From NCBI GenBank assembly GCA_913051545.1, contig CAJXCD010000001.1, forward strand, positions 172,863 to 236,862: a DNA stretch of 64,000 bases, in the 5' to 3' direction. A program made the position numbers and the translations under genes. The notes below the pieces were generated by a model, which ran no database searches, had not been told where the DNA came from, and saw only the letters and a program-made list of their open reading frames with translations. Source of the stretch: an uncultured Chloroflexota bacterium. GTDB lineage: Bacteria > Chloroflexota > Dehalococcoidia > Lucifugimonadales > CAJXCD01. Shown here in pieces: positions 18,167 through 27,308 of this stretch. Positions within the stretch are counted from its first letter, which is position 1; the number at the start of each line of letters is the position of its first letter.

Positions 18167-18716
18167 AATTGAGGCGGTGCTGGAAATAGCAAAGAGCCTC
18201 AACGCACTTCTCTTCGGCGAATTCCAGCTATCAGCCGGTGGAACAAGCAAATATTATTTTGATGGAAGGCTTGTGACCTTAGATCCTGAAGGAGCGTACA
18301 GGGTAGCGAAGGCAATCCTTCCTATTGTTTGGGACTGTGGTGCTAGTATTGTTGCTGGACCAGCTGTTGCCGCCATTCCAATAGTCGCATCAATAGTGAC
18401 GGTTAGTTTTCTCGAAGGCAGTCCAGTATCTGGACTGATAGTTAGGGGTGAGCCCAAGAAGCATGGCGCAAAAAGGGAGATAGAAGGCACCTTTAAAAAG
18501 GGGGATAAGGTCGTAGTGGTAGATGACACTTGCAGTACGGGGGGAAGCTTGCTCCATTCCATCTCGGCATTAGAAGCCGCCGGATGCAGCATTTCTAAAG
18601 TCGTATGCATCTTGGATCGCAAGGCTGGTGGCAGCGACGCTATTAAAGGTAGAGGTATCCCTTTTGAGTCTCTTCTAGAGGCTGACCAAAATGGCAAAAT
18701 AGCGGTGTCTAGTTAA
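18153..18716 (+). CDS. pyrE: Orotate phosphoribosyltransferase
   Basis: It converts orotate and PRPP to OMP. The PRPP loop VVVVDDTCSTGGS and the N-terminal FQLSAGGTSKYYFDGR are clear. The ATG at 18153 is chosen because GGAGG (18143-18147) lies five bases upstream; an ATG at 18141 lies within that site. It is 187 residues. It overlaps nadD by 14 bases and its stop interlocks with the purM stop (18713-18716). It is separate from the attenuated pyr operon, so it appears to escape the PyrR control visible there. Confidence 0.93.
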   Translation: MREAEIEAVLEIAKSLNALLFGEFQLSAGGTSKYYFDGRLVTLDPEGAYRVAKAILPIVWDCGASIVAGPAVAAIPIVASIVTVSFLEGSPVSGLIVRGEPKKHGAKREIEGTFKKGDKVVVVDDTCSTGGSLLHSISALEAAGCSISKVVCILDRKAGGSDAIKGRGIPFESLLEADQNGKIAVSS

Positions 18717-19810
18717 TGGGACTTTTGGAACCCAGAACCCCGAATCCCGCTCATGGAAAGATGCGGTATATCCACTGATCGATTCGAATCAGGGGTTGTA
18801 TGGCCGATTACGGAAACGCTATTAGAGATCCCTTTGAAAAGAGATAATGCCTCGTCAGCCTGCGGGGCGGAAACGACAACACATAGTCCCGTTCCCATGT
18901 TGAAAACTTCGTACATCTCTTGGTCAGTTATTCCACCAGCTTTCTGAATCATTCGGAAAATTGGCTGAGGTTCAGGGGGGGTATCAATAACATATCCTAC
19001 GTCAGACTCTAGTCTGGGTAAATTCAGGAATCCGTCTTGGGTGATGTGGGCTATTCCACGTACGTCGATGTTGTTTCGAAGCAGACAGAGGACCTCTTCC
19101 GTGTACACGCGGGTCGGGGTCAATAAAGCCTCTCCGATTGTTTCGCCAAGCTCGGGTTCGTATATCGAAAGGGCTGCCCTGCGCTCTTTCAGGCTTTTGT
19201 CGTCCGTGATGCCGAGGGCCTTCCTGGCCAATGTGAGTCCGTTACAGTGGACACCTGAGCTTGGTATGCCGAGAATGACATCGCCAGGCTCGATAGATTT
19301 TCCCGTTATTATTGAGGCTAGTTCCACTGCGCCAATACATGTGCCGGCGAGGTCAAATCCACCCCCCTCCTCCTCGCCTTTGAGGAGCTCCGGCAATTGT
19401 GCAGATTCACCCCCGGCAATGGATATTTTAGCTAACATTCCCCCTGCTGACAGCCCCTTCGCGATGTCGGATACCATCTCAGGGCGGATTGTCTGGACTG
19501 CTAAATAGTCAACTAGAGATAATGGCTCTGCGCCTACGCAGAGAACATCATTTACATTTATGGCCACACAGTCTATGCCAACAGTGTCATATTTCCCAAT
19601 CAATTGGGCGATGATGGCCTTTGTTCCAATGCCATCTGTGGACATAGCAACCCCTAGGCTTCCGATGCTAATTACATTTGCGAAGTGGCCAAAATCTAGT
19701 TGGACATGTTCCCTGTCAGACCAGGTTCGACGAAGTAGGCCAAACACGGTCTCCATGACGTCATCTTGTTTTCGCGTGTCTACGCCTGCGGATCGATATG
19801 TCAAATCCAT
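18713..19810 (-). CDS. purM: Phosphoribosylformylglycinamidine cyclo-ligase
   Basis: A 365-residue AIR synthetase of purine synthesis. Characteristic segments are STDGIGTKAI, NDVLCVGAEPLSLVDYL, AGGESAQLPEL, IPSSGVHCNGLTLARKAL and MSGIRGSGF near the end. It is slightly longer than E. coli PurM (345). It is convergent with pyrE, overlapping by four bases. The ATG at 19810 lacks a Shine-Dalgarno sequence; TATACA (19832-19827) would give a leader of about ten bases. Confidence 0.93.
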   Translation of the reverse strand: MDLTYRSAGVDTRKQDDVMETVFGLLRRTWSDREHVQLDFGHFANVISIGSLGVAMSTDGIGTKAIIAQLIGKYDTVGIDCVAINVNDVLCVGAEPLSLVDYLAVQTIRPEMVSDIAKGLSAGGMLAKISIAGGESAQLPELLKGEEEGGGFDLAGTCIGAVELASIITGKSIEPGDVILGIPSSGVHCNGLTLARKALGITDDKSLKERRAALSIYEPELGETIGEALLTPTRVYTEEVLCLLRNNIDVRGIAHITQDGFLNLPRLESDVGYVIDTPPEPQPIFRMIQKAGGITDQEMYEVFNMGTGLCVVVSAPQADEALSLFKGISNSVSVIGHTTPDSNRSVDIPHLSMSGIRGSGFQKSH

Positions 19811-19898
19811 TTATATAGGTTGTCTCTGTATAAAAATAATAGGGCCCAAGGCCAAGTATATCAGACTGAAGTAATTTCCAGCCTATGGGGTGGTGAGG

Positions 19899-19904
19899 TA
19901 TAAT
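19899..19904 (+). promoter_or_regulatory. -10 element of the aminotransferase gene
   Basis: A perfect TATAAT 37 bases before the GTG start at 19942. No clear -35 hexamer is seen 17 bases upstream. Confidence 0.45.
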
Positions 19905-19941
19905 CCATCTTCTCGTACTAGGATGATTAGGAGGGTTTCTC

Positions 19942-20850
19942 GTGCCAGAATACACAGCATATTTCAATGGTGAATGGGTGCCTTTGCGCAATGTCAATAT
20001 AGACGTGTCTACTGACAGAGGGTTTTATGTAGGGGATTCTGTTTTTGACGTTGCCAGAACCTTTAATGGCAAGAGCTTCCGAATGAAAGAGCATGTAGAT
20101 CGCCTGTATCGGTCTTTAAGCTATGTCAGGATAGACCCTGGAATATCTGTAGGGGAAATGTATGATGTAAGTGAACAGGCGATTCAACGGAATGAGCACC
20201 TGAGGGCGCAGGCAGGAGACTACACAGTGCATCAATTCGTAACCCGCGGTCACGGGCGTCGTGCCTGGCAGGCGGTGGACCCAACGGTTTGTGTCCGGGT
20301 ATCTCCCGTTGATTTCGCTAATTTTGCGCATTTATACGAGGGGGGCATGCATGCCGCGGTTACGAATTCAAGAAGCTATGATCCATCTTCACTCGATCCA
20401 AAAGTTAAACATTACTCTAGGCTTAATTTCAATTTAGCCGAACTAGAAGCGAATGATATTGATTCTGGTGCACTACCCATATTATTGGATCAAGCCGGGA
20501 ACGTTACGGAAGGCACGGGGTACAATGTCTTTATCGTCACAAACGGCATCCTGCGTACACCAGGTGACAGGAGTATTCTTCAGGGAGTTTCTAGAGGAAT
20601 GGTTTTTGACCTCGCGAGACAACTGAAAATTCCTTTTGTTGAAGAAGATCTGCAGCCTTATGATGTTTACACCGCAGATGAAGCCTTTTTCTGTACAACA
20701 TCGTGGAGCATAATGCCTGTGACATATGTCGATAGAAGGCCTATAGGGAATGGTAAACCTGGCACATTAACCACGCAGTTGATATCGGCATGGAGTGAAT
20801 CAGTGGGTGTAGATATTGTAGGGCAAGCCGTCCGCTTTGCAACAAAATAG
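19942..20850 (+). CDS. Class IV (branched-chain-type) aminotransferase
   Basis: A 302-residue PLP-dependent fold-type IV enzyme. The likely Schiff-base lysine lies in VKHYSRLNFNLAELEAND, and the acidic segment ITEGT-like is seen as GNVTEGTGYNVF; the C-terminal EEDLQPYDVYTADEAFF is typical. It could be a branched-chain amino acid aminotransferase, a D-amino-acid aminotransferase or an amine:pyruvate enzyme; motif differences do not allow a firm choice. It starts with GTG after a good GGAGGG. It stands alone between purM and the large membrane protein. Confidence 0.8.
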   Translation: MPEYTAYFNGEWVPLRNVNIDVSTDRGFYVGDSVFDVARTFNGKSFRMKEHVDRLYRSLSYVRIDPGISVGEMYDVSEQAIQRNEHLRAQAGDYTVHQFVTRGHGRRAWQAVDPTVCVRVSPVDFANFAHLYEGGMHAAVTNSRSYDPSSLDPKVKHYSRLNFNLAELEANDIDSGALPILLDQAGNVTEGTGYNVFIVTNGILRTPGDRSILQGVSRGMVFDLARQLKIPFVEEDLQPYDVYTADEAFFCTTSWSIMPVTYVDRRPIGNGKPGTLTTQLISAWSESVGVDIVGQAVRFATK

Positions 20851-20925
20851 ACAGGACTATTTTTGCAATAACTTTCTGTAATACAGTCCGCTTGTAGCCA
20901 TACAGTAATGAAGAATAGGTATTTT

Positions 20926-20937
20926 TATGGTGTAAAA
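20926..20937 (+). promoter_or_regulatory. TATGGTGTAAAA motif, candidate extended -10
   Basis: The motif lies 45 bases before the start of the large membrane protein gene. Similar motifs occur at 34814-34826 and 59092-59103, each about 52 bases before a plus-strand gene. Confidence 0.35.
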
Positions 20938-20982
20938 AGGGAGTCTGTGTCTCATGGGCCCTAAGCAAACAGCTATTTCTCT

Positions 20983-23900
20983 ATGATAAAAGCAAGCGTG
21001 CCTTTTAAACACGTGGCCACAATAAAACCCTCCTCTTGGCTGCTACTAGCGATATTGGTGTTGGCTGTAGCTGTCAGGACATACGGTATTAATTGGGATG
21101 ATGGTTACTTGTGGACACCTCATCCTGACGAACGGGCTATCCTGATGAAAGTAGGCCAGTTGCAAATCCCGCCGCTGGATCAGGTTGCCATAATTTTTGA
21201 TTCTAATAAGAGTACGCTTAACCCTAAGTGGTTTGCATATGGGGGTTTGCCTATCTACACCCTCAAGCTTTGCCAATTAATCCTTGAGTCCCTTCCTGGT
21301 GTCGAAATAAACGATTTGAGAATACTGGGGAGGGCGTTATCGGTGTTGGCAGATGTGGCAACTGTTTGGGTCGTCTTCAAACTCGGAGCGTCTGCTTACA
21401 GCCGTAGAGCAGGAGTGCTTTCAGCCGCATTCGCGTCGATCGCTGTGATACACGTACAGCTAAGCCATTTTTACACCGTAGACACTTTGTTGGTATTTTT
21501 TACCGTTGCCTCTATCTACTTCTTGATCCGGGTGTCTAAATACGGAAAGTTGAAAGACTCTCTCCTTGCCGGTATGCTAATAGGTTTTGGTTTGGCTACA
21601 AAAATAAGCCTTTTGCCTATTCTGTTCCCGTTTGTGGTCGCCCATTTTTTCTACTTGATTTCCGCAATTGAAACGGGAGGGTCTAGGAATGGAGACCTGC
21701 TTAGATTGGTGCAATCCCTGATTAGGAATGCCGTCATCGGGATTGCGGCATCTGTTGCGGCCTTCATCGTGGTTCAGCCATATGTGATTTTGGACTGGTC
21801 GCAATTCCTTGGCGACTTTACTGAACAGTCAGAAATGGTACGCAGGATAAGAGACTATCCCTATACTCGGCAATACGTAGACACTACCCCATACCTCTAC
21901 CATTTAAGACAACTGACTACGTGGGGCTTGGGTCTCCCCTTAGGGATTACTGCGTGTGTTGGGCTACTGTACTTTTCATTCAGGGGCCTTGGTATCAGAC
22001 AAAGCATCTATTACTTAAGTTTTGGGGTTCTGATCCCCGCCATTATATTGATCATGTGGTCAAATGTTGTAGCGATAGTTTTTGCGTCCGTAGTTGCAGT
22101 CGTAGCGGTCCTAATGTCAGGGCTTTTTAGAACCCGAGAATTTCGACAGGATGCCCTGTTGATTTCTTGGGTTATTCCCTACTTCTTAATTGTAGGTGCC
22201 CTGGACGTAAAATTTTCTAGATATCTACTTCCAGTTACTCCATTCTTGGTCATTTTCGCTTCAAAAATGATTTGGTCTCTGTGGGACAAAGCAGGGGCCA
22301 AATTGACATTGTCAAAGTCAGTGATAGTGATTATGTTGGGGTTACTTCTGGGATCGACAGGTGTTTACACGCTGTCGTATATGTCCATTTATCAATTTCC
22401 TCATACGGCCGTAAGGACATCATCCTGGCTACAGGAAAATGCTGAAGCGGGGGCAGTTGTTCTCAAAGAGCATTGGGAAGAAGGTGTCCCTGATGCCAGC
22501 GGGTTCCAAATAAGAGAACTGCCAATGTATGAACCGGATTCGATGGAAAAGGTTAGCAAAATAGCCACACTGCTTACAGGGGCTGACTACATATGGTTTT
22601 ACAGCAACCGCCTTTATGGAACCATTTCTAGACTCGAGGAGAGGTATCCATACAGCGCAAATTATTACAAGCAGCTATTTAGAGGTGCTCTTGGGTACGA
22701 ATTAGTTAACGTGGAAACCTCTTATCCGAAAATCGCGAATTTAACCTTTCAAGACGACACATTTACGAGGTCTGGCTTAGAGCCCCCTGAAGGGATAGGA
22801 AACTTTTTACCAGAAGGATTGAAAATCAGTTGGGGTCACGCTGACGAAAGCTTTACAGTTTACGACCATCCCATGGGTATGGTGTTTCGAAATGTGGGGA
22901 GATACAGTGCTGAGGAAATGGAATCTATTTTGTTAGGTGCTGTTGCCAGCCAGCCCTTAGAAAATGTACTGCCAGAAATAGGGTTGATGTTGTCCTCCGA
23001 GCAGCGACAAAAACAGCGGGAGGGAGGAACATGGACAGAAGTATTTAGATTAGATAGTGCATCCAACCGATTTCCAGTGATTTTTTGGCTACTATTTATG
23101 CAGTTATTTGCGATTGTGATTCTTCCTGTCGCATTGATATTATTTTCACCACTCCCAGACAGTGGTTATCTATTCTCAAAAACGTTTGGCCTGTTAGTTA
23201 TTCCATTTGGCCCATGGTTGTTTGCCAGCTTGGGGTGGTCTTCGTTCTCAGGTGTTTCCATAGCGATTGCCCTTGTAGTTATTGGTGTGTCGTCACTTGC
23301 AGCCCTCGTTATAAGATGGAGACAGTTAGCGGAGATTTTAAAGAAGAAATGGCAAATATTTGCTATTGAAGAGGCGATTTTCCTAGTAGCTTTCTTTGTG
23401 TTTGTGGCTCTGAGGATGGGAAACCCAGACCTCTGGCATCCTTATTTAGGCGGTGAAAAGCCAATGGATTTCGCCTATCTGAATGCAGTAATTCGTTCAA
23501 CATATATGCCACCCTACGACCCGTGGCTAGCAGGAGGGTTCCTCAATTATTATTATTGGGGTTATGTTATGGTGGCGTCGCTGATTAAAGTGACTGGTAT
23601 TGTTCCCGAGGTAGCCTATAATCTTGCTGTAGCTCTGTTCTTTTCTCTAACAGCCTCAGGGGCCTTTGGGCTGGTTTATAACCTTGCAGAGAAGAGCAGG
23701 TTAAATTTGCCTGTTCCTAGACCTTGGAGGACATCTGTCTTGGCAGGTTTAGCGGGCACAACGTTAGTTGTGGTAATTGGCAACCTTGATGGCGCATCTC
23801 AGGTGATAGAGGGGTTATGGAGGGCAGTGACTCAAGGTCTTTCCTTCTGGCACCCGAGGGGCGAGTTCGATTTTTGGCGTAGTAGCCGAATGATGCCTCC

Positions 23901-25464
23901 AGGTAATGAAATCACTGAGTTCCCGTTTTTTACCTTTCTTTTTGCAGACCTCCACGCCCACATGATAGCTATTCCTTTTACACTGCTAGTTCTGGGGGTG
24001 GCTCTTACAATACTGTGGTCTAAGTCTGGATGGAGCATTTCTGGCATAGTCCGACTGGGTACTATAGGATTTGCCGTTGGGGCTCTTAGAGTGATCAACA
24101 CATGGGACTATCCCACATATCTAATATTGTCGGCGGGAGCCATTTATTTGGCTGAGTACTTTAGGCATGGAGGAGCGTCTCTGAGGGTCTTGCTAAATTC
24201 GACTGCAAAAATAGCCTTTGTTTTTTCAGTCGGATACATAGCCTTTCTGCCGTATCATGCTAACTATGAAATTTTCTTCGCTGGTCTGGATTCTACTATT
24301 GGGAAGACGGCACTGTGGCAATTTTTGGGTATAAACGGACTATTTGCTTTCATAATGGCTACGTTCTTCTTTAAGGAAATAGGCGTATGGTTCTCGGGGG
24401 TATTTGGGAATGCGGTAGTGCAAATAGGGGTGGGGCGTCTTCAAGACGGGAAGCGAAGCCTTTTAAGCCGAACACACAATTTAAGTGACAGTCAGCGCGT
24501 TGGAATATGGCTATCCCCTATAGTTATATTTGCCGTACTAGGTGTTGTGTTGGTAAGTTCACTGACAGACTTTTTTGGAAGTACGGCTCCTACACTACTT
24601 ATATTTGCATTGATAGTGGCAGCGGTCGGCATTAAGTTTATGCAATCCTCTGACCAGAATGCCCCACAACTAACACTCATTTCGCTGATGGTATTTGTAG
24701 GAACTGGCCTTGCGCTGGGGCTGGAATTTTTTCGTGTAGAAGGGGATGTTGACAGGATGAATAGCATCTTTAAATTTTATCTTCAAATATGGATACTTTT
24801 TTCTGTAGCTTCTGCTTATCTACTGTGGCATATGTCTAAAGAGTGGCACCTTCGGATACGGGAAAGGAAAATATGGACTCAGGTATGGGTTTATATTTTG
24901 GCGTTATTGGTAATAGGGTCAGTGGCATATCCGATTCTTAGCGTTCAGCCTAGGTTGGATAGCAGGTTCAATTCCCTCGGCCCAACACTAAACGGAATGG
25001 AGTACATGCGCTTTGCGAACTATGATGACAGAAATGGTGAAATAGATCTGTCGTCAGACCTTGAGGGGATAGAGTGGTTAAGAAGGAGCGTACAGGGATC
25101 CCCTGTCATTTTAGAAGGTGTTACCCCAATGTATCGGTGGGGAGGTAGGGTTTCAATATATACGGGCCTTCCTAGCGTTATTGGATGGCAGTGGCATCAA
25201 GAGCAGCAGCGGTGGGGTTACAAGCGAGAGATTTCCTCACGAATTACAGACGTGAGAACTATATACAGTACTGAAAATTTCCAAGAGGCACTTGAGTTAA
25301 TAGTAAAATATGAAGTGGAGTATATATATATAGGTCAATTGGAATGGAACTACTATCCCATAGAAGGGCTAGAAAAATTTACCGCCAATAGAAACGATCA
25401 AATACAAAGAGTCTTTAGCAACTCAAACGTTACGATTTACAAGGTCAAAAAAGATGCGTTTTAG
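20983..25464 (+). CDS. Giant membrane protein: glycosyltransferase-39-like N-terminus fused to DUF2298 (YYY) domain
   Basis: A 1493-residue polytopic membrane protein. The N-terminal half resembles PMT/ArnT-type lipid-linked glycosyltransferases: a first membrane helix, then WTPHPDERAI near residue 45 (acidic catalytic-type loop), and many helices. The second half carries the DUF2298/Chlor_Arch_YYY domain with LNYYYWGYV near residue 855 and an FADLHAHM motif near 987. This domain family is known mainly from Chloroflexota and Archaea. The role is inferred to be transfer of a sugar from a polyprenyl carrier to an external acceptor; the substrate is unknown. No Shine-Dalgarno sequence precedes the ATG. 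Confidence 0.82.
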   Translation: MIKASVPFKHVATIKPSSWLLLAILVLAVAVRTYGINWDDGYLWTPHPDERAILMKVGQLQIPPLDQVAIIFDSNKSTLNPKWFAYGGLPIYTLKLCQLILESLPGVEINDLRILGRALSVLADVATVWVVFKLGASAYSRRAGVLSAAFASIAVIHVQLSHFYTVDTLLVFFTVASIYFLIRVSKYGKLKDSLLAGMLIGFGLATKISLLPILFPFVVAHFFYLISAIETGGSRNGDLLRLVQSLIRNAVIGIAASVAAFIVVQPYVILDWSQFLGDFTEQSEMVRRIRDYPYTRQYVDTTPYLYHLRQLTTWGLGLPLGITACVGLLYFSFRGLGIRQSIYYLSFGVLIPAIILIMWSNVVAIVFASVVAVVAVLMSGLFRTREFRQDALLISWVIPYFLIVGALDVKFSRYLLPVTPFLVIFASKMIWSLWDKAGAKLTLSKSVIVIMLGLLLGSTGVYTLSYMSIYQFPHTAVRTSSWLQENAEAGAVVLKEHWEEGVPDASGFQIRELPMYEPDSMEKVSKIATLLTGADYIWFYSNRLYGTISRLEERYPYSANYYKQLFRGALGYELVNVETSYPKIANLTFQDDTFTRSGLEPPEGIGNFLPEGLKISWGHADESFTVYDHPMGMVFRNVGRYSAEEMESILLGAVASQPLENVLPEIGLMLSSEQRQKQREGGTWTEVFRLDSASNRFPVIFWLLFMQLFAIVILPVALILFSPLPDSGYLFSKTFGLLVIPFGPWLFASLGWSSFSGVSIAIALVVIGVSSLAALVIRWRQLAEILKKKWQIFAIEEAIFLVAFFVFVALRMGNPDLWHPYLGGEKPMDFAYLNAVIRSTYMPPYDPWLAGGFLNYYYWGYVMVASLIKVTGIVPEVAYNLAVALFFSLTASGAFGLVYNLAEKSRLNLPVPRPWRTSVLAGLAGTTLVVVIGNLDGASQVIEGLWRAVTQGLSFWHPRGEFDFWRSSRMMPPGNEITEFPFFTFLFADLHAHMIAIPFTLLVLGVALTILWSKSGWSISGIVRLGTIGFAVGALRVINTWDYPTYLILSAGAIYLAEYFRHGGASLRVLLNSTAKIAFVFSVGYIAFLPYHANYEIFFAGLDSTIGKTALWQFLGINGLFAFIMATFFFKEIGVWFSGVFGNAVVQIGVGRLQDGKRSLLSRTHNLSDSQRVGIWLSPIVIFAVLGVVLVSSLTDFFGSTAPTLLIFALIVAAVGIKFMQSSDQNAPQLTLISLMVFVGTGLALGLEFFRVEGDVDRMNSIFKFYLQIWILFSVASAYLLWHMSKEWHLRIRERKIWTQVWVYILALLVIGSVAYPILSVQPRLDSRFNSLGPTLNGMEYMRFANYDDRNGEIDLSSDLEGIEWLRRSVQGSPVILEGVTPMYRWGGRVSIYTGLPSVIGWQWHQEQQRWGYKREISSRITDVRTIYSTENFQEALELIVKYEVEYIYIGQLEWNYYPIEGLEKFTANRNDQIQRVFSNSNVTIYKVKKDAF

Positions 25465-25593
25465 CTATAAGGCTAGAGGGGTATCTCGCCCAAGCCTTAT
25501 GAAATTGACACTCTACAAAGGCAAGAATACAATGCACGTACTTATTATTGCGGGTGTTTTACGCACCTCAACTCAGCACGGAGGAGACATGCA

Positions 25594-25833
25594 ATGTCAA
25601 CAAAGGCATACATTCTTATCGAAACAGCGGTCGGCAAATCCCGCCACGTAACTACTGTACTGGACAGCGTGACAGGTGTAGAGACAGTGGACCCTGTAAC
25701 CGGGCCGTACGATATCATTGCAGTGATACGCGCAAACGGACTTAGTGCAGTAGGGGATATTGTAACCAGTAATGTACATACGATTGACGGCGTTGTCCGG
25801 ACGGTTACGTGTTTGTCGGTTAATAATAATTAA
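25594..25833 (+). CDS. Stand-alone Lrp/AsnC ligand-binding (RAM) domain protein
   Basis: A 79-residue protein matching the C-terminal ligand-binding domain of Lrp/AsnC regulators: AYILIETAVGKSRHV at the start and GPYDIIAVIRANGL in the centre, with no DNA-binding domain. Such stand-alone domains form amino-acid-binding oligomers. GGAGGAG lies eight bases before the ATG. It sits between the large membrane protein and an iron-dependent dehydrogenase, with separate spacers, so its partner is not obvious. Confidence 0.82.
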   Translation: MSTKAYILIETAVGKSRHVTTVLDSVTGVETVDPVTGPYDIIAVIRANGLSAVGDIVTSNVHTIDGVVRTVTCLSVNNN

Positions 25834-25959
25834 CCTAATGTGAAGTCCTTATTTATGCAGAAGACTGGGCTGCAACGTTTTACCCCGAGGGCGCCGCGTT
25901 TGGGAGAAAACTTTAAGTGTGTTGGGGAATTTATACCTCGATTTAGGCTGGTTTTCTAA

Positions 25960-27237
25960 ATGGCGCTTGAAACTGCGTTTGCGATAGATACTTCAAGCAT
26001 AAAGTACGGCCCAGGAGTCACCCAAGAAGTAGGGTTCGATATGCGGAGCCTAGGGTGTCAAAGGGTGATGGTGGTGACGGACGTTGAAATGGCGTCCAGC
26101 GATTCTGTTATTACAACCCTCTCTTCTCTAAGGAAAGAGTCCGTAGATGCTGTTCTTTTTGACCGCGTACGAATCGAACCCACGGATGGTTCTTTAAAGG
26201 CAGCCATAAACGTTGCGTCAGAGGGTATGTTTGACGGATTCGTTGCGGTAGGGGGCGGTTCTTCTATAGATACAGCGAAAGTAGCTAATCTTTACTCTAC
26301 CTATCCAGCAGAATTTTTAACCTATGTGAATCAGCCAATAGGCTTAGGAAGGCCGGTTCCGGGACCACTAAAACCACTCGCAGCGATTCCTACAACTACA
26401 GGGACTGGTAGTGAGACAACAGGCGTAGCCATTTTTGACCTGGAAGAGATACATGCCAAGACAGGAATTTCTCATAGAAGACTCCGGCCAACAATAGGCT
26501 TGGTGGATCCAGAAAACACAAAAACACTTCCTAGAATGGTTGTCGCCTGCAGCGGCTTAGATGTTCTTTGTCATGGACTAGAGTCATTTACGGCTCTTCC
26601 GTTCAGCCAAAGGCTAAAATCGGATAACCCAGGCATGCGACCTTCCTACCAGGGGTCAAATCCGATAAGCGATGTATGGTCGCTCAAGGCGATTGAAATG
26701 GTGTCAAAAAACATTGAAAGGGCAGTAAATGACCCAGGAGACTATAAAGCTAGAAGTAATATGCTGTTAGCGGCAACATTTGCGGGAGTGGGCTTTGGTA
26801 ATGCAGGGTGCCACTTGCCTCACGGCATGTCATATCCCGTTTCAGGGATGGTGCGGGAGTATATTCCTGACGGTTATCCTAAAGACCACCCAATTATTCC
26901 TCATGGTATGTCTGTTGCTCTTAATGCTCCGGCAGTTTTTAGATTTACGGCATCTTCTAATTTAGAAAGACACCTGCAGGCAGCTAAGGTTTTGGGAACT
27001 GATGCCTGGAAGGCAAGCTTAGATGAGGCTGGTGATATTTTGTCCGCAGAAATCATAACTATTATGAAGAAAATTCATATGCCAAACGGGCTCAATTCGG
27101 TAGGTTTTAATAATAATGATGGACCATCTCTAGCAAAGGGAACTTTACCACAACACAGGGTTACCAAGCTTTCGCCTAGAGAGGCCAATGAAAATGACCT
27201 TAGCCAGCTCTTCGTGGAGTCCATGAAGCTTTGGTAG
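25960..27237 (+). CDS. Iron-containing alcohol dehydrogenase, hydroxyacid-oxoacid transhydrogenase-like
   Basis: A 425-residue group III alcohol dehydrogenase. The NAD-binding GGGSSIDTAKVAN is near residue 99; TTTGTGSETTGVA and GISHRRLRPTIGLVDP follow. Metal ligands lie in DVLCHGLES (about 201-209), CHLPHGMSYP (about 283) and PHGMSVAL (about 315). These segments resemble ADHFE1/hydroxyacid-oxoacid transhydrogenase, which couples 4-hydroxybutyrate oxidation to 2-oxoglutarate reduction. The substrate is an inference. It starts with ATG directly after a stop-containing spacer, without a clear ribosome-binding site. Confidence 0.85.
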   Translation: MALETAFAIDTSSIKYGPGVTQEVGFDMRSLGCQRVMVVTDVEMASSDSVITTLSSLRKESVDAVLFDRVRIEPTDGSLKAAINVASEGMFDGFVAVGGGSSIDTAKVANLYSTYPAEFLTYVNQPIGLGRPVPGPLKPLAAIPTTTGTGSETTGVAIFDLEEIHAKTGISHRRLRPTIGLVDPENTKTLPRMVVACSGLDVLCHGLESFTALPFSQRLKSDNPGMRPSYQGSNPISDVWSLKAIEMVSKNIERAVNDPGDYKARSNMLLAATFAGVGFGNAGCHLPHGMSYPVSGMVREYIPDGYPKDHPIIPHGMSVALNAPAVFRFTASSNLERHLQAAKVLGTDAWKASLDEAGDILSAEIITIMKKIHMPNGLNSVGFNNNDGPSLAKGTLPQHRVTKLSPREANENDLSQLFVESMKLW

Positions 27238-27308
27238 GCAGCGGTCGATACTTTAAGACTCGCGCACAGGTTAAAGAGAAATCCGCAATAAAGTTATAGG
27301 AGAAAAGG

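Noticed and set aside
25454-25745. Plus-strand frames overlapping the start of the RAM-domain gene
   Set aside because: They overlap the well-supported RAM gene, have no SD, and their Cys/Thr/Arg-rich products look like out-of-frame reading.
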